This document shows, piece after piece, positions 9,113 to 16,627 of a DNA stretch of 64,000 nucleotides (position 1 is its first letter; each line of letters begins with the position of its first letter). The position numbers were made by a program, and so were the translations under genes. Source of the DNA: Desertivirga brevis (GTDB lineage Bacteria; Bacteroidota; Bacteroidia; Sphingobacteriales; Sphingobacteriaceae); the NCBI RefSeq assembly GCF_017355835.1, contig NZ_JAFEWF010000008.1:248001-312000 (forward strand). Reading direction: 5' to 3'. The notes under the pieces were generated by a model. The model saw nothing but the letters and a program-made list of their open reading frames with translations. It searched no databases and was not told the DNA's origin.

Positions 9113-9877
9113 ATGCGTGTTTTAATTTTTGAAGACGAACCCCTGGCAGCCGAACGCTTAGTCAAGCTTCTATGTGAATATAGTAATGACATTCGAGTGC
9201 TTACTACCATACCTTCAGTTGAGGAAGCAGTAGAGTGGCTGCTTGAAAATCCCCTGCCTGATCTTATCTTGTCTGATATTCATCTTGCCGACGGACTTTG
9301 TTTTGACATCTTCAAAAAAGTAAAGGTGAAGTGCCCCGTAATTTTTTGTACCGCTTATGAGGAATACGCATTAAGGGCATTTCAGTTTCATAGTATAGAT
9401 TATCTTCTGAAGCCGGTTAAGTATTCGATGCTCGAGCAAAGCCTGCAAAAATTGGAGGAGATGAGAAGCGTATCTCCACTTGTTCCGGAGCCAAAAATTG
9501 ATGATATCATCAGCATGATGAAGTCAAAGGAGGCAAGCTATAAATCCAGGTTTATGGTGAAACTTGGGGCAAAGATAAGGGCTGTTAAGGTAGAGGAAAT
9601 AGCTTATTTCTATTCCCACGATAAGTTGAACCTCCTTGTTACAAGAGATGGTTACCAATATCCGGTTGACTACTCACTTGAAGAACTTATCCAATTACTT
9701 GATCCAAGGCATTTTTTTCATATTAACCGGAAGCTAATAATTCATATCGATTCGGCAATTGAAATTCATCCATACTTTAAAGGGCGACTTAAACTCGTCC
9801 TTGATCCTCCATTGAATGAAGAAGTCCTTGTAAGCAGTCAGCGAACGCCTTTGTTCAAGGCCTGGCTGGACCAATAA
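9113..9877 (+). CDS. LytR/AlgR-family response regulator (REC-LytTR)
   Basis: A 254-residue regulator. The receiver, about 1-120, has FEDE near the N-terminus, phospho-acceptor Asp55 in LSDIHL, Thr80 and Lys100 in YLLKPV. The LytTR DNA-binding domain, about 148-252, has the family pattern KLGAKIRAVKVEEIAYFYS and FFHINRKLIIHIDSI-like strands. It ends a three-gene operon with the exported repeat protein and the LytS-type kinase. Its 3' end is only 4 bp from the convergent TetR gene. Confidence 0.93.
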   Translation: MRVLIFEDEPLAAERLVKLLCEYSNDIRVLTTIPSVEEAVEWLLENPLPDLILSDIHLADGLCFDIFKKVKVKCPVIFCTAYEEYALRAFQFHSIDYLLKPVKYSMLEQSLQKLEEMRSVSPLVPEPKIDDIISMMKSKEASYKSRFMVKLGAKIRAVKVEEIAYFYSHDKLNLLVTRDGYQYPVDYSLEELIQLLDPRHFFHINRKLIIHIDSAIEIHPYFKGRLKLVLDPPLNEEVLVSSQRTPLFKAWLDQ

Positions 9878-9881
9878 ATTG

Positions 9882-10478
9882 CTACTTCTTCACCCCCTCG
9901 ATGATAAATCCTACAATTTTATCACAGAACTCGTCGGTTTCTTTAAGCCACTGCGAAGGGTATATAGGCTGGGATAAACTGCTGAAGCCAGCGATTACCC
10001 AGTGAGAGAAAAAGTTGAGCTCCTCGGTTGAAAGCTTTTTGAATTCACCTAATTGAATGCCGCCCAGAACGATCTCTTTTACGAATCCTACTTGTGTTTC
10101 TTCAAATTCTTGTTTTATACGGCAAAAAGTGTCGAAGTTGTCGAACATACTTTCCTGAATAACACGACCCAGGTTCTGCATTTGCTTTTTCAGTTCCAAT
10201 CGCTTTGAAAGAAGAGCCTTCAGCTTATCCTGCGATCCTGATGCTCTGTTCACTTCTTCTCGAATAGCTTTAATGTGCTTCTCAACCTCGTCCCGTACTA
10301 CTGCTTCATATAGCTCCGTTTTACCAGGATAATAATAGTACAAGGTGCTTTTACCTTTACCAGTAGCCTTTGCAACATCTTCCATAGTGGCTTTTTTAAA
10401 ACCGTATTGGGAGAAGATATCCCTTGCTGCTGCTAAAATCTCCTGGACTATTTTTTCGTCTCTCTGGTTTTGATTCAT
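9882..10478 (-). CDS. TetR/AcrR-family transcriptional repressor
   Basis: A 198-residue regulator. The N-terminal helix-turn-helix, about 10-57, is canonical: ILAAARDIFSQYGFKKATMED, then VAKATGKGKSTLYYYYPGKTELYEAV. The remainder is an all-helical ligand and dimerisation domain with no specific match. It is divergent from an outer-membrane barrel gene across a gap of about 300 bp containing two striking palindromes, one of which covers the barrel gene's -7 element. A half-site of that palindrome (TCGACTA) overlaps the tetR start codon, so auto-regulation and control of the barrel gene are likely. Confidence 0.92.
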   Translation of the reverse strand: MNQNQRDEKIVQEILAAARDIFSQYGFKKATMEDVAKATGKGKSTLYYYYPGKTELYEAVVRDEVEKHIKAIREEVNRASGSQDKLKALLSKRLELKKQMQNLGRVIQESMFDNFDTFCRIKQEFEETQVGFVKEIVLGGIQLGEFKKLSTEELNFFSHWVIAGFSSLSQPIYPSQWLKETDEFCDKIVGFIIEGVKK

Positions 10479-10504
10479 CGACTATATGTTGTTTTTGTTC
10501 TAGT

Positions 10505-10524
10505 ATCCGTTAGCGTTAACGGAT
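10505..10524. promoter_or_regulatory. Perfect 8-bp inverted repeat upstream of tetR
   Basis: ATCCGTTA, spacer GCGT, TAACGGAT. It sits 27 bp upstream of the tetR start, a suitable place for an operator. A TTTTTCT run follows on the plus strand, so a terminator is possible, but no plus-strand gene reads into it. Confidence 0.5.
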
Positions 10525-10711
10525 TTTTCTATCCAATCGTTTGTCTTAGTATTAAATATAATAATTATTCTTAAATCATAGGTTGGAATTACCAAAAAAC
10601 TATTTGAAGCTAAATAGTCAAGGCTGAGTAAGAAAAAAGTCATTCTAATATTGGATTGCTTATAGATCAGTTGATTGTGTTTTTGATCGGAATTCTCCAG
10701 CTTATTGTGTA

Positions 10712-10741
10712 TTGACGTTACGGAGTATTCGACTAAATTTG
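10712..10741 (+). promoter_or_regulatory. Consensus promoter of the outer-membrane barrel gene
   Basis: A TTG at 10712-10714, a 19-nt spacer, then TAAATTTG at 10734-10741, an exact TAnnTTTG. Transcription would begin about 10748, giving a leader of about 32 nt before the ATG at 10780. Confidence 0.7.
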
Positions 10742-10754
10742 TTTCATAGTCGAA
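10728..10754. promoter_or_regulatory. Operator-like palindrome over the -7 element
   Basis: TTCGACTA, 11-nt spacer, TAGTCGAA: a perfect 8-bp inverted repeat whose left arm and spacer contain the whole -7 box of the barrel-gene promoter. A bound dimer would block polymerase. The half-site TCGACTA recurs at 10478-10484 over the divergent tetR start. This suggests the adjacent TetR protein as the ligand, an inference from position. Confidence 0.6.
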
Positions 10755-10779
10755 AGACAAATATTAAAGTTTAAAGAAT

Positions 10780-11397
10780 ATGAAAAAGTTAATTCTATCA
10801 ATCGCATTATTATCTGGTCTAGCATTTTCTTCTAAAGCACAGACTGAAAAAGGAAAAATCATTGTAGGAGGTACTGCTTCTTACACATCTTCAAAATCAG
10901 ATGCATCAGGAGCAAAGGCAGCAGAAGAACTTTCGCTGGTTCCGAACATTGGTTATTTTGTAGCTAATAATATTGCTCTCGGTACAGGAGTTGGATACAA
11001 CTACTCTAAAATTGACCGTGCGAGCACTGCAGGTCAAAGCGAAGCATTTGTAGTTAGTCCCTTTGGACGTTATTACCTAAATCTTTCTGAGCAGTTCAAA
11101 TTTTTTGGACAAGCTGCTGTTCCAATGGCATTCGGAACTGTAAAGTCAACTGATGCAAACGGTGAGACTGGCAATAAAACAGGTACTTCAACTTCTATTG
11201 GTGTGGCGCTTTCTCCGGGTTTTGCTTACTTCCCAACTAAAAAAGTTGCGCTTGAATTCTCTTTCCAGGGTGCGTCCTATAATAGCTTAACGGTAAAAGA
11301 TAAGGATGATAACAAAATTAAAGGAGCCGGAAGAGAAACCTTCGCTGTAGGTACTAGTTTCTTTACCCCACAAATTGGTGTTCAATTCCACTTCTAG
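10780..11397 (+). CDS. Outer-membrane beta-barrel protein, OmpX/OmpW-like
   Basis: A 205-residue protein with a signal peptide cleaved near SSKA-Q (about residue 20). A short eight-strand-type barrel of alternating hydrophobic and polar strands follows, ending in the outer-membrane terminal motif IGVQFHF with C-terminal Phe. Such small barrels are usually annotated as porin-family or outer-membrane beta-barrel domain proteins; a transport or structural role is possible. Its promoter carries a palindrome probably bound by the divergent TetR protein, and it ends in a strong terminator. Confidence 0.85.
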   Translation: MKKLILSIALLSGLAFSSKAQTEKGKIIVGGTASYTSSKSDASGAKAAEELSLVPNIGYFVANNIALGTGVGYNYSKIDRASTAGQSEAFVVSPFGRYYLNLSEQFKFFGQAAVPMAFGTVKSTDANGETGNKTGTSTSIGVALSPGFAYFPTKKVALEFSFQGASYNSLTVKDKDDNKIKGAGRETFAVGTSFFTPQIGVQFHF

Positions 11398-11412
11398 AAA
11401 CTGCTTAAAACA

Positions 11413-11450
11413 TAAAAAACAGGGGCCCGTCAAGAGCTCCTGTTTTTTTA
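11413..11450. terminator. Bidirectional terminator between convergent genes
   Basis: AACAGGGGC pairs with GCTCCTGTT (11418-11444, one G-U). There is a T-run on the plus strand after it and an A-run before it, so it can end both the barrel transcript and the convergent lacI-type transcript. Confidence 0.85.
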
Positions 11451-12482
11451 TTTCTCGTGTTTACCCTTATTTGTCGAAGTCCGTACAATAAGTTTAGATG
11501 GTAACCGCTCGTTTTGTTTTACGCTATCAGGCTTTCCCTTTAGCAGGAAAATAAGGTTTTGAGTAGCCAGAATAGCAATTTCCCTTGCTGGAAGAACTAC
11601 CGTTGTTAATGCCGGATTAAAAACAGCAGTTGCTGGAGAATTCGAGAAGGCAAGGATACCCAAATCCTCAGGAATCTTTAATCCTAATTCTGCACATGCC
11701 TCGTAACACGGTAATGCCAAGTTTTCGACTGAAACAAAAACAGAGTCGTATTTACCCGACTGAAGTTTCTTCTTGATCTCAACTAGATTCTGCTCCTTGG
11801 ATTGTTGCTGGCAATACATCATCTCGTAATTCACCTCCCTATGATTTATCAGCGCGTGCAGCAAGCCTTGACGCCTTGCGGTATCCGTTGAAGTGTTTGG
11901 CGAAATACCTAGATATAAGATCCTCCTGAACCCCTGTTCTACCAAGTGACGGCCGGCCTTATATCCACCATCAAAATCATCCGCTGTTACTCTGCTGAAT
12001 GAAGAGGGGCCATCTACTCCAACCCTGTTAAATAGAACAAAGGGAATATCAGGAGACAGACAGGAAAGGTGATCCAGTTCTTTTGCATCTAATGATAAAG
12101 AAATCAATACTCCATCAACCCTGCCTCCAGACAACAGTTTAACTATTGCTGTTTCTCTGTCGTGGCTATCCTGCGTGATATAGATCAACACATGGTAGCC
12201 GTACTGGTTCGCTACACTATGGATGCCATCTATTGAAGCGGCGAAAAAGCTGTTCTCAATTTCAGGGATCACCACTGCGATCGTCTTTGTGCTTTTTTCC
12301 TTTAACATCTTCGCATAAGGGTTCGGCTGATAGTTCAACTTTTTAGCTAATTCACAAACCCTGTCTTTTGTCACCGGACTAACCTCGTAACTATCGTTCA
12401 ACGCCCTAGATACAGTTGAAACAGACAAATTCAACTGTTTAGCCAAAGTCCGCAGATCAACTTTTTCAGAATCTTTTTTCAT
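11448..12482 (-). CDS. LacI-family transcriptional regulator
   Basis: A 344-residue regulator. The N-terminal LacI helix-turn-helix and hinge are clear (DLRTLAKQLNLSVSTVSRAL, then LAKKLNYQPNPYAKML). They are followed by a periplasmic-binding-protein-like sugar-sensing domain with IAVVIPEIENSFFAASIDGI and DDFDGGYKAGRHLVE. It likely responds to a carbohydrate. It lies beside the lipoprotein, hydrolase and PL11 lyase genes on the same strand, so it may regulate plant-polysaccharide functions, although no operator can be assigned with certainty. Confidence 0.92.
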   Translation of the reverse strand: MKKDSEKVDLRTLAKQLNLSVSTVSRALNDSYEVSPVTKDRVCELAKKLNYQPNPYAKMLKEKSTKTIAVVIPEIENSFFAASIDGIHSVANQYGYHVLIYITQDSHDRETAIVKLLSGGRVDGVLISLSLDAKELDHLSCLSPDIPFVLFNRVGVDGPSSFSRVTADDFDGGYKAGRHLVEQGFRRILYLGISPNTSTDTARRQGLLHALINHREVNYEMMYCQQQSKEQNLVEIKKKLQSGKYDSVFVSVENLALPCYEACAELGLKIPEDLGILAFSNSPATAVFNPALTTVVLPAREIAILATQNLIFLLKGKPDSVKQNERLPSKLIVRTSTNKGKHEK

Positions 12483-12516
12483 GTTAGAGTAATCCCCTTT
12501 ATCCTCTTTTACAATA

Positions 12517-12532
12517 ATGCTTCAGAAAGCAT
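12517..12532. promoter_or_regulatory. Small palindrome in the lacI-type promoter region
   Basis: ATGCTT, CAGA, AAGCAT: a perfect 6-bp inverted repeat 35 bp upstream of the LacI-type start. It could be an autoregulatory operator, but it lacks the central CG usual for LacI-family sites. Confidence 0.3.
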
Positions 12533-12582
12533 AAAAGTATAGAAAGTATTTAACATCAATAAGGATAAAAAAAGGACAAGAT

Positions 12583-13389
12583 TTAATACTCTAACGTTAG
12601 TTTAAAATTGTTTGAATGATGAGTTATAGATTCAAGCCTGCGATCTTTAATTCCATATGTGAAAGTTTCTGATTCTGTTTCCTGAACGGTACCATTAACC
12701 TCAACTTTTCGTGTTACCTTGGTTGGTAGCTTGCTCAAGGAACTCAACAGAGCAAAGTTGTAGATTTGGAAGTTGGCAGCCACCAAATGCCATGGCTCAA
12801 GGAGGGTAAATGGATTGATATAGAAATCTTCTGAGTAGTTTTCCAGGTCAAATATTACCTTAGTGCCTGGGTTAGCCTGACTTACCGTAGTTATTTTGAC
12901 AGGCCTTTTTTGATTATCATACTCATAGGTCGATGTGCTTTTTAGATTATTTCTAAGATCATCAAATTCATAATACTTCATCGTGTTTAAAGTACCGTTG
13001 CTATTATAATCAAACTCCAGGCGGGTGCCTGGATAAGTAGTTCCCACTAATTTTTCCACTATACTTCCAACCCGGCCCTGATTATTATATTGATAGTTCT
13101 CTTCCATCAGGTTTGATTTGATCACCTGCCTGAGTCTCTTGTTGGTATAGTTAAAATCCCTGGTCATTGTTGCTTCCCCTAAACTACCGGCAATGGTTTG
13201 TTTTATAGTGCCATCAGGATTATAAGTATAGGTTTCGGTACCGGAATTCGCCCATTTAACTGTTTTAACGAGATCAGGTAAGTAAACAGGATCAATAATA
13301 ATTTCGGCAGACTTTTCCTTCTTGCAGGCAGAAAAGGTGAGAAAAATAACAGCTGCAAGACCGGAAAATAAGATGTTTTGAATTTTCAT
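12583..13389 (-). CDS. Lipoprotein with YD/RHS-like repeat strands, unknown function
   Basis: A 268-residue predicted lipoprotein: signal peptide with lipobox FSAC (Cys22). The mature part is built of short repeated hairpins such as YTYNPDGTIKQ, YQYNNQGRVGSI, FDYNSNGTLNTM and YEYDNQKRPVKI. These resemble degenerate YD/RHS-like repeats found in DUF4595-type Bacteroidota lipoproteins. No enzymatic motif is visible. It follows the carbohydrate genes on the same strand, separated from the hydrolase gene by about 225 bp, so it may be a surface-exposed binding or structural protein. Confidence 0.75.
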   Translation of the reverse strand: MKIQNILFSGLAAVIFLTFSACKKEKSAEIIIDPVYLPDLVKTVKWANSGTETYTYNPDGTIKQTIAGSLGEATMTRDFNYTNKRLRQVIKSNLMEENYQYNNQGRVGSIVEKLVGTTYPGTRLEFDYNSNGTLNTMKYYEFDDLRNNLKSTSTYEYDNQKRPVKITTVSQANPGTKVIFDLENYSEDFYINPFTLLEPWHLVAANFQIYNFALLSSLSKLPTKVTRKVEVNGTVQETESETFTYGIKDRRLESITHHSNNFKLTLEY

Positions 13390-13573
13390 GTAAGATTTAT
13401 AAGTTCAAGGAAAAATACGCAAAGGATTGAGAGAATGCTACAAGGGTATGTTAAAAATTAAAGAAATACCTTCGAGAGCAGAATTCTTATCCGGAGGATT
13501 ATAGTTGCTTGGTGGTACTTGCCGGCATTTGAAGATGGGGCATACTTTCGGAAATAAGTTTAGGAAGCAGCAG

Positions 13574-13605
13574 AGTTGGGTGTCGAAGATAGTCAACACC
13601 CAACT
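13574..13605 (-). terminator. Hairpin downstream of the dienelactone-hydrolase-like gene
   Basis: AGTTGGGTGT pairs perfectly with ACACCCAACT (10 bp, 12-nt loop), 10 bp beyond the hydrolase stop. No U-tract follows, so it may protect the mRNA 3' end rather than act as a full intrinsic terminator. Confidence 0.5.
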
Positions 13606-13614
13606 ACTGTTCAG

Positions 13615-14502
13615 TTAGTTCAATTTGTCTTTAAAAAACTCCAGCGTACGATTCCAGGCAAGCTCAGCCGCTGCCTTATCGTACCGCGGGGTAGTATCGT
13701 TATGGAAACCATGGTTTGCTTTAGGGTATATATAAGCTGTATATTCTTTTTTGTTTTCCTTTAAAGCTGTTTCGTAGGCTTTCCAACCTTCTGTAATGCG
13801 TGTATCCAGTTCTGCATAGTGTAGCATGAGAGGAGCTTTTATTTTCGGAACCTCTTCTATGGCCGGCTGACCTCCGTAAAAAGGTACAGCTGCATCAAGT
13901 CCTGAAATTCGAACAGCCATCATATTGGATATCCAGCCGCCAAAGCAAAATCCAACTACTCCTATTTTATCATTACAATCTTTGTGCTCCTTCAAAAACT
14001 CGTATGCCGCAATGAAATCCTCGAGCATTTCATCCCGGTTGCGTTTACTTTGCAGGGTGCGTCCTTCATCATCATTCCCAGGATACCCCCCGAGTGGAGT
14101 TAAAGCATCGGGAGCAAGCGAGACAAAACCTGCCAATGCTGCTCGTCTTGCTACGTCTTCGATATGTGGGTTCAAGCCCCGGTTTTCGTGAACAACAATA
14201 ATTCCTCCAAGTTTCTTTTTCGCTTCAACCGGCTTCGATAGCAAGGCTTTTATGTTTCCTCCTCCTTTTGATGAATTGTAATTGATGTACTCAGATCTTA
14301 GTCGCGAGTCATCGGCTTTTACCTGTATCCGTTCCTGATAATCGGGCATAAGGAAGCTCATCAGGGAAGGAACGGTTAAACCACCAACTGCATATAGACC
14401 AAGTTTTTGTACGAAATCCCTGCGATTGATGCGGCTGTGAGCATAATCATCATAGAGATCAAAAACCTCTTGTTTAATGTCTTCTTTGTTTATTTCACTC
14501 AT
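13615..14502 (-). CDS. Dienelactone hydrolase family protein with twin-arginine signal
   Basis: A 295-residue alpha/beta hydrolase. The N-terminal region has a Tat-like motif (NRRDF at 26-30, then a hydrophobic stretch with GLYAVGGLTVPSL), suggesting folded export. The DLH core has the nucleophile Cys186 in GFCFGG, Asp233 and His264 in ANHGF, a Cys-Asp-His triad. The substrate is unknown; DLH-family enzymes hydrolyse lactones or esters. It lies 12 nt downstream of the PL11 lyase gene, so it is probably cotranscribed with it, and may act on lactone or ester forms of pectin-derived sugars (inference). Confidence 0.85.
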   Translation of the reverse strand: MSEINKEDIKQEVFDLYDDYAHSRINRRDFVQKLGLYAVGGLTVPSLMSFLMPDYQERIQVKADDSRLRSEYINYNSSKGGGNIKALLSKPVEAKKKLGGIIVVHENRGLNPHIEDVARRAALAGFVSLAPDALTPLGGYPGNDDEGRTLQSKRNRDEMLEDFIAAYEFLKEHKDCNDKIGVVGFCFGGWISNMMAVRISGLDAAVPFYGGQPAIEEVPKIKAPLMLHYAELDTRITEGWKAYETALKENKKEYTAYIYPKANHGFHNDTTPRYDKAAAELAWNRTLEFFKDKLN

Positions 14503-14514
14503 AGGTATAGGAAA

Positions 14515-16383
14515 TTACTTTTTTCTTTTGGCTAATATAATATTTGGTTTCGGTACTTTCTTCATGTCCTCTCCAAGATAAAAGCTAAGATGAGGGGGCT
14601 GATTGTACGAAACGTTCTGCCATGCGATACTTAAACGATATTGTGGATCGTGCATCAACGTAAATAAGCGATGGGAGGTGGGAATGGTTGTTGTGAAAAT
14701 TCTTAATTCATTGTTTCCGGCAGCAAGTACCATTTCCTCACGCCAGTCGCCAAACAGATCCGCTGATAGGTTTGGAACGCCACGCCCATTTCCTCTTTCT
14801 CCGTTTGATGCAGTAAATATTGTTCCTGCTTTATACTTATGAATTGAACCACGGCCCACTAATTCGCGGGTGAAGTCTCCATCCCACCATATCAGCCAAG
14901 ATCCAGTTGGGGTTTCCCCAATCTTTTCTCCTTTCATATTATGCAATCCACCTGAGTTTGACCACCACATTTCAGCACCTGGATTAGAGGCATCAATGTT
15001 TTCCGCCACGCCTGCTCCTACATCTGTATCCATAGAACCTTTAAAATATACTTCTCCAGTACGAGCACTGTATACGGCTACCCCAGGTCCAGCTCCAGCA
15101 ACGAAGCCTGAATCGCCTTTTGAATGATCCTCAATTTCGTGGGGACCAAAAACTTCAAGTCCCGGTTTGCTCAAATCAAGGTCGCTTACGTGAAGTGCAT
15201 CTCCATGGCGAAAACCTGTGGAAAAGAGGCCTTTTCCATTATCGTCTACCACCATAGCGCCGTAAACTATCTCATCCTTTCCATCCTCATCTACATCGGC
15301 TACTGTAAGGTTATGATTACCCTGACCCGAGAATGGATTTTTTCCATCTTTTGTGTCAAAAACCCAGCGGGAGCTAAGTTTCCCATTTCTGTAGTCCCAA
15401 GCTGCTAAAACAGTTCGTCCATAATAGCCGCGGCACATTACTACGCTTGGCAGTTGGCCATCAAGGTAAGCCGCACAGGCAAGGAAACGGTCTACGCGAT
15501 TTCCTGTGTTGTCGTTTCCTCCATTACCACCAGGTCCGCCCCAACCATCTGTAGGGTAACGGGAGGGAATATAATCGGTAGTTGCCAGGGCTGCTCCCGT
15601 CTCGCCGTTGAATACTGTGAAAAATTCTGGACCTTCCAGTACTTTCCCAAGTGTCCGTGGCTCTTTGCTTCTGTAATCCCTGGTAGAGTCCCCAATTACT
15701 TTTCCTTTTCCGTCAATGGTTCCGTCTGCCGTTTTCATGGCCACCTCAGCTTTTCCATCGCCATCCATATCGATGACAATGAATTGGAGATAGTGCTCTC
15801 CTTCGCGGATGTTCCTGCCAAGGTTTATAGTCCACATTAGTTTACCACTTAGCTTATAGGCTTGTAAAACAGGTTTGTCTGTTATTCCATTGAAGGAGTT
15901 GTCAAATCCTTTTCCTGTTTGATGAACAATAAGCTCGTACTCTCCATCTCCATCCAAATCTCCCGCCGACATATCATGGGGTCGGTAACCCTCGGGTGTG
16001 TTTAGTGCGATGGAAAGGTACTGGCGTACCTGTGCGTTGGCCGGTAGCTGAAATGATTTATCTTCAGCTGTTTCTTTGCCATTCACAATAGCTCTTACAC
16101 TATACGAAGTTGCTTCTGTGAGATCAGCTTTAGTATCGACGAAATGAGTAGCTCCGGTTAACGGTTTTGAATTAAGCTTGAGAGGTGCTTTGTTTCCTGT
16201 TTTCCGGTAAATATTGAACGGAAGATCTTCCGGCTCAGTTCCAAGAAGGCGCCAACTCACAAAAACAGAATCAGTTTTATATCGTACAGCTACGATACCG
16301 CGATCCAGGTTTTCCATCACTCGTTGTCCAAAGACGTTAGAACTTAGAAATACCAGGAGTAAAAGGGAGAAATGCTTCATCAT
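14515..16383 (-). CDS. Rhamnogalacturonan lyase, polysaccharide lyase family 11
   Basis: A secreted lyase of about 622 residues. The signal peptide begins at MMKHFSLLLLVFLSS and ends near NVFGQ; I chose the ATG at 16383 over an ORF extension of 21 residues. The mature protein starts with RVMENLDRGIVAVR, then a short fibronectin-like segment. It continues with the PL11 beta-propeller, rich in calcium-binding DxDGDG motifs (GDLDGDGEYEL, DMDGDGKAEVAM, DVDEDGKDEIVYG). It should cleave rhamnogalacturonan I backbone by beta-elimination, outside the cytoplasm. The hydrolase downstream and the split hybrid two-component system upstream look like its functional neighbours. Confidence 0.92.
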   Translation of the reverse strand: MMKHFSLLLLVFLSSNVFGQRVMENLDRGIVAVRYKTDSVFVSWRLLGTEPEDLPFNIYRKTGNKAPLKLNSKPLTGATHFVDTKADLTEATSYSVRAIVNGKETAEDKSFQLPANAQVRQYLSIALNTPEGYRPHDMSAGDLDGDGEYELIVHQTGKGFDNSFNGITDKPVLQAYKLSGKLMWTINLGRNIREGEHYLQFIVIDMDGDGKAEVAMKTADGTIDGKGKVIGDSTRDYRSKEPRTLGKVLEGPEFFTVFNGETGAALATTDYIPSRYPTDGWGGPGGNGGNDNTGNRVDRFLACAAYLDGQLPSVVMCRGYYGRTVLAAWDYRNGKLSSRWVFDTKDGKNPFSGQGNHNLTVADVDEDGKDEIVYGAMVVDDNGKGLFSTGFRHGDALHVSDLDLSKPGLEVFGPHEIEDHSKGDSGFVAGAGPGVAVYSARTGEVYFKGSMDTDVGAGVAENIDASNPGAEMWWSNSGGLHNMKGEKIGETPTGSWLIWWDGDFTRELVGRGSIHKYKAGTIFTASNGERGNGRGVPNLSADLFGDWREEMVLAAGNNELRIFTTTIPTSHRLFTLMHDPQYRLSIAWQNVSYNQPPHLSFYLGEDMKKVPKPNIILAKRKK

Positions 16384-16459
16384 AATTGGTTGTAAAAAAG
16401 TTTTCAATATAAATAGTGCAGGACGTATCAGGATACTTACTGACACTATTTACATCAAC

Positions 16460-16467
16460 CAAATATA
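16460..16467 (-). promoter_or_regulatory. -7 element of the PL11 operon (TATATTTG)
   Basis: Exact TAnnTTTG on the minus strand, 77 nt upstream of the lyase ATG. No TTTG is found at the expected upstream spacing, as would fit an activator-dependent promoter. Confidence 0.5.
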
Positions 16468-16532
16468 AGGGAGCTTTTGGGAAGCGATAGTAAAATGTTG
16501 ATTACAAGAGGGAGAGAGGGATGGAAGGAATA

Positions 16533-16608
16533 AATGAGAGAATGAGAGAATGATGGAATGAGAGAATGAGAGAATGAGAGAATGAGAGAATGATGGAATG
16601 AGAGAATG
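16533..16608. repeat. Tandem 8-bp repeat (AATGAGAG/AATGATGG), nine units
   Basis: Nine contiguous 8-bp units fill this stretch: seven AATGAGAG and two AATGATGG variants (units three and eight), then a partial AATG. It lies between the REC-AraC gene's 3' end and the PL11 promoter. The units have no spacers, so it is not a CRISPR. It is a likely length-variable microsatellite. Confidence 0.9.
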
Positions 16609-16627
16609 CGTCCTTCCTATTTTGCGG

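Noticed and set aside
10500..10760. Minus-strand ORF of 86 codons in the tetR/barrel gap
   Set aside because: It overlaps both palindromes and the consensus promoter, and its protein lacks any family pattern; the region is better explained as regulatory.
15454..15840. Plus-strand ORF of 128 codons
   Set aside because: It lies antisense inside the PL11 gene and its translation shows no domain; it is a shadow frame.
16533..16608. The tandem repeat as a CRISPR array
   Set aside because: The units are 8 bp, contiguous and without unique spacers; no cas genes are in the window.
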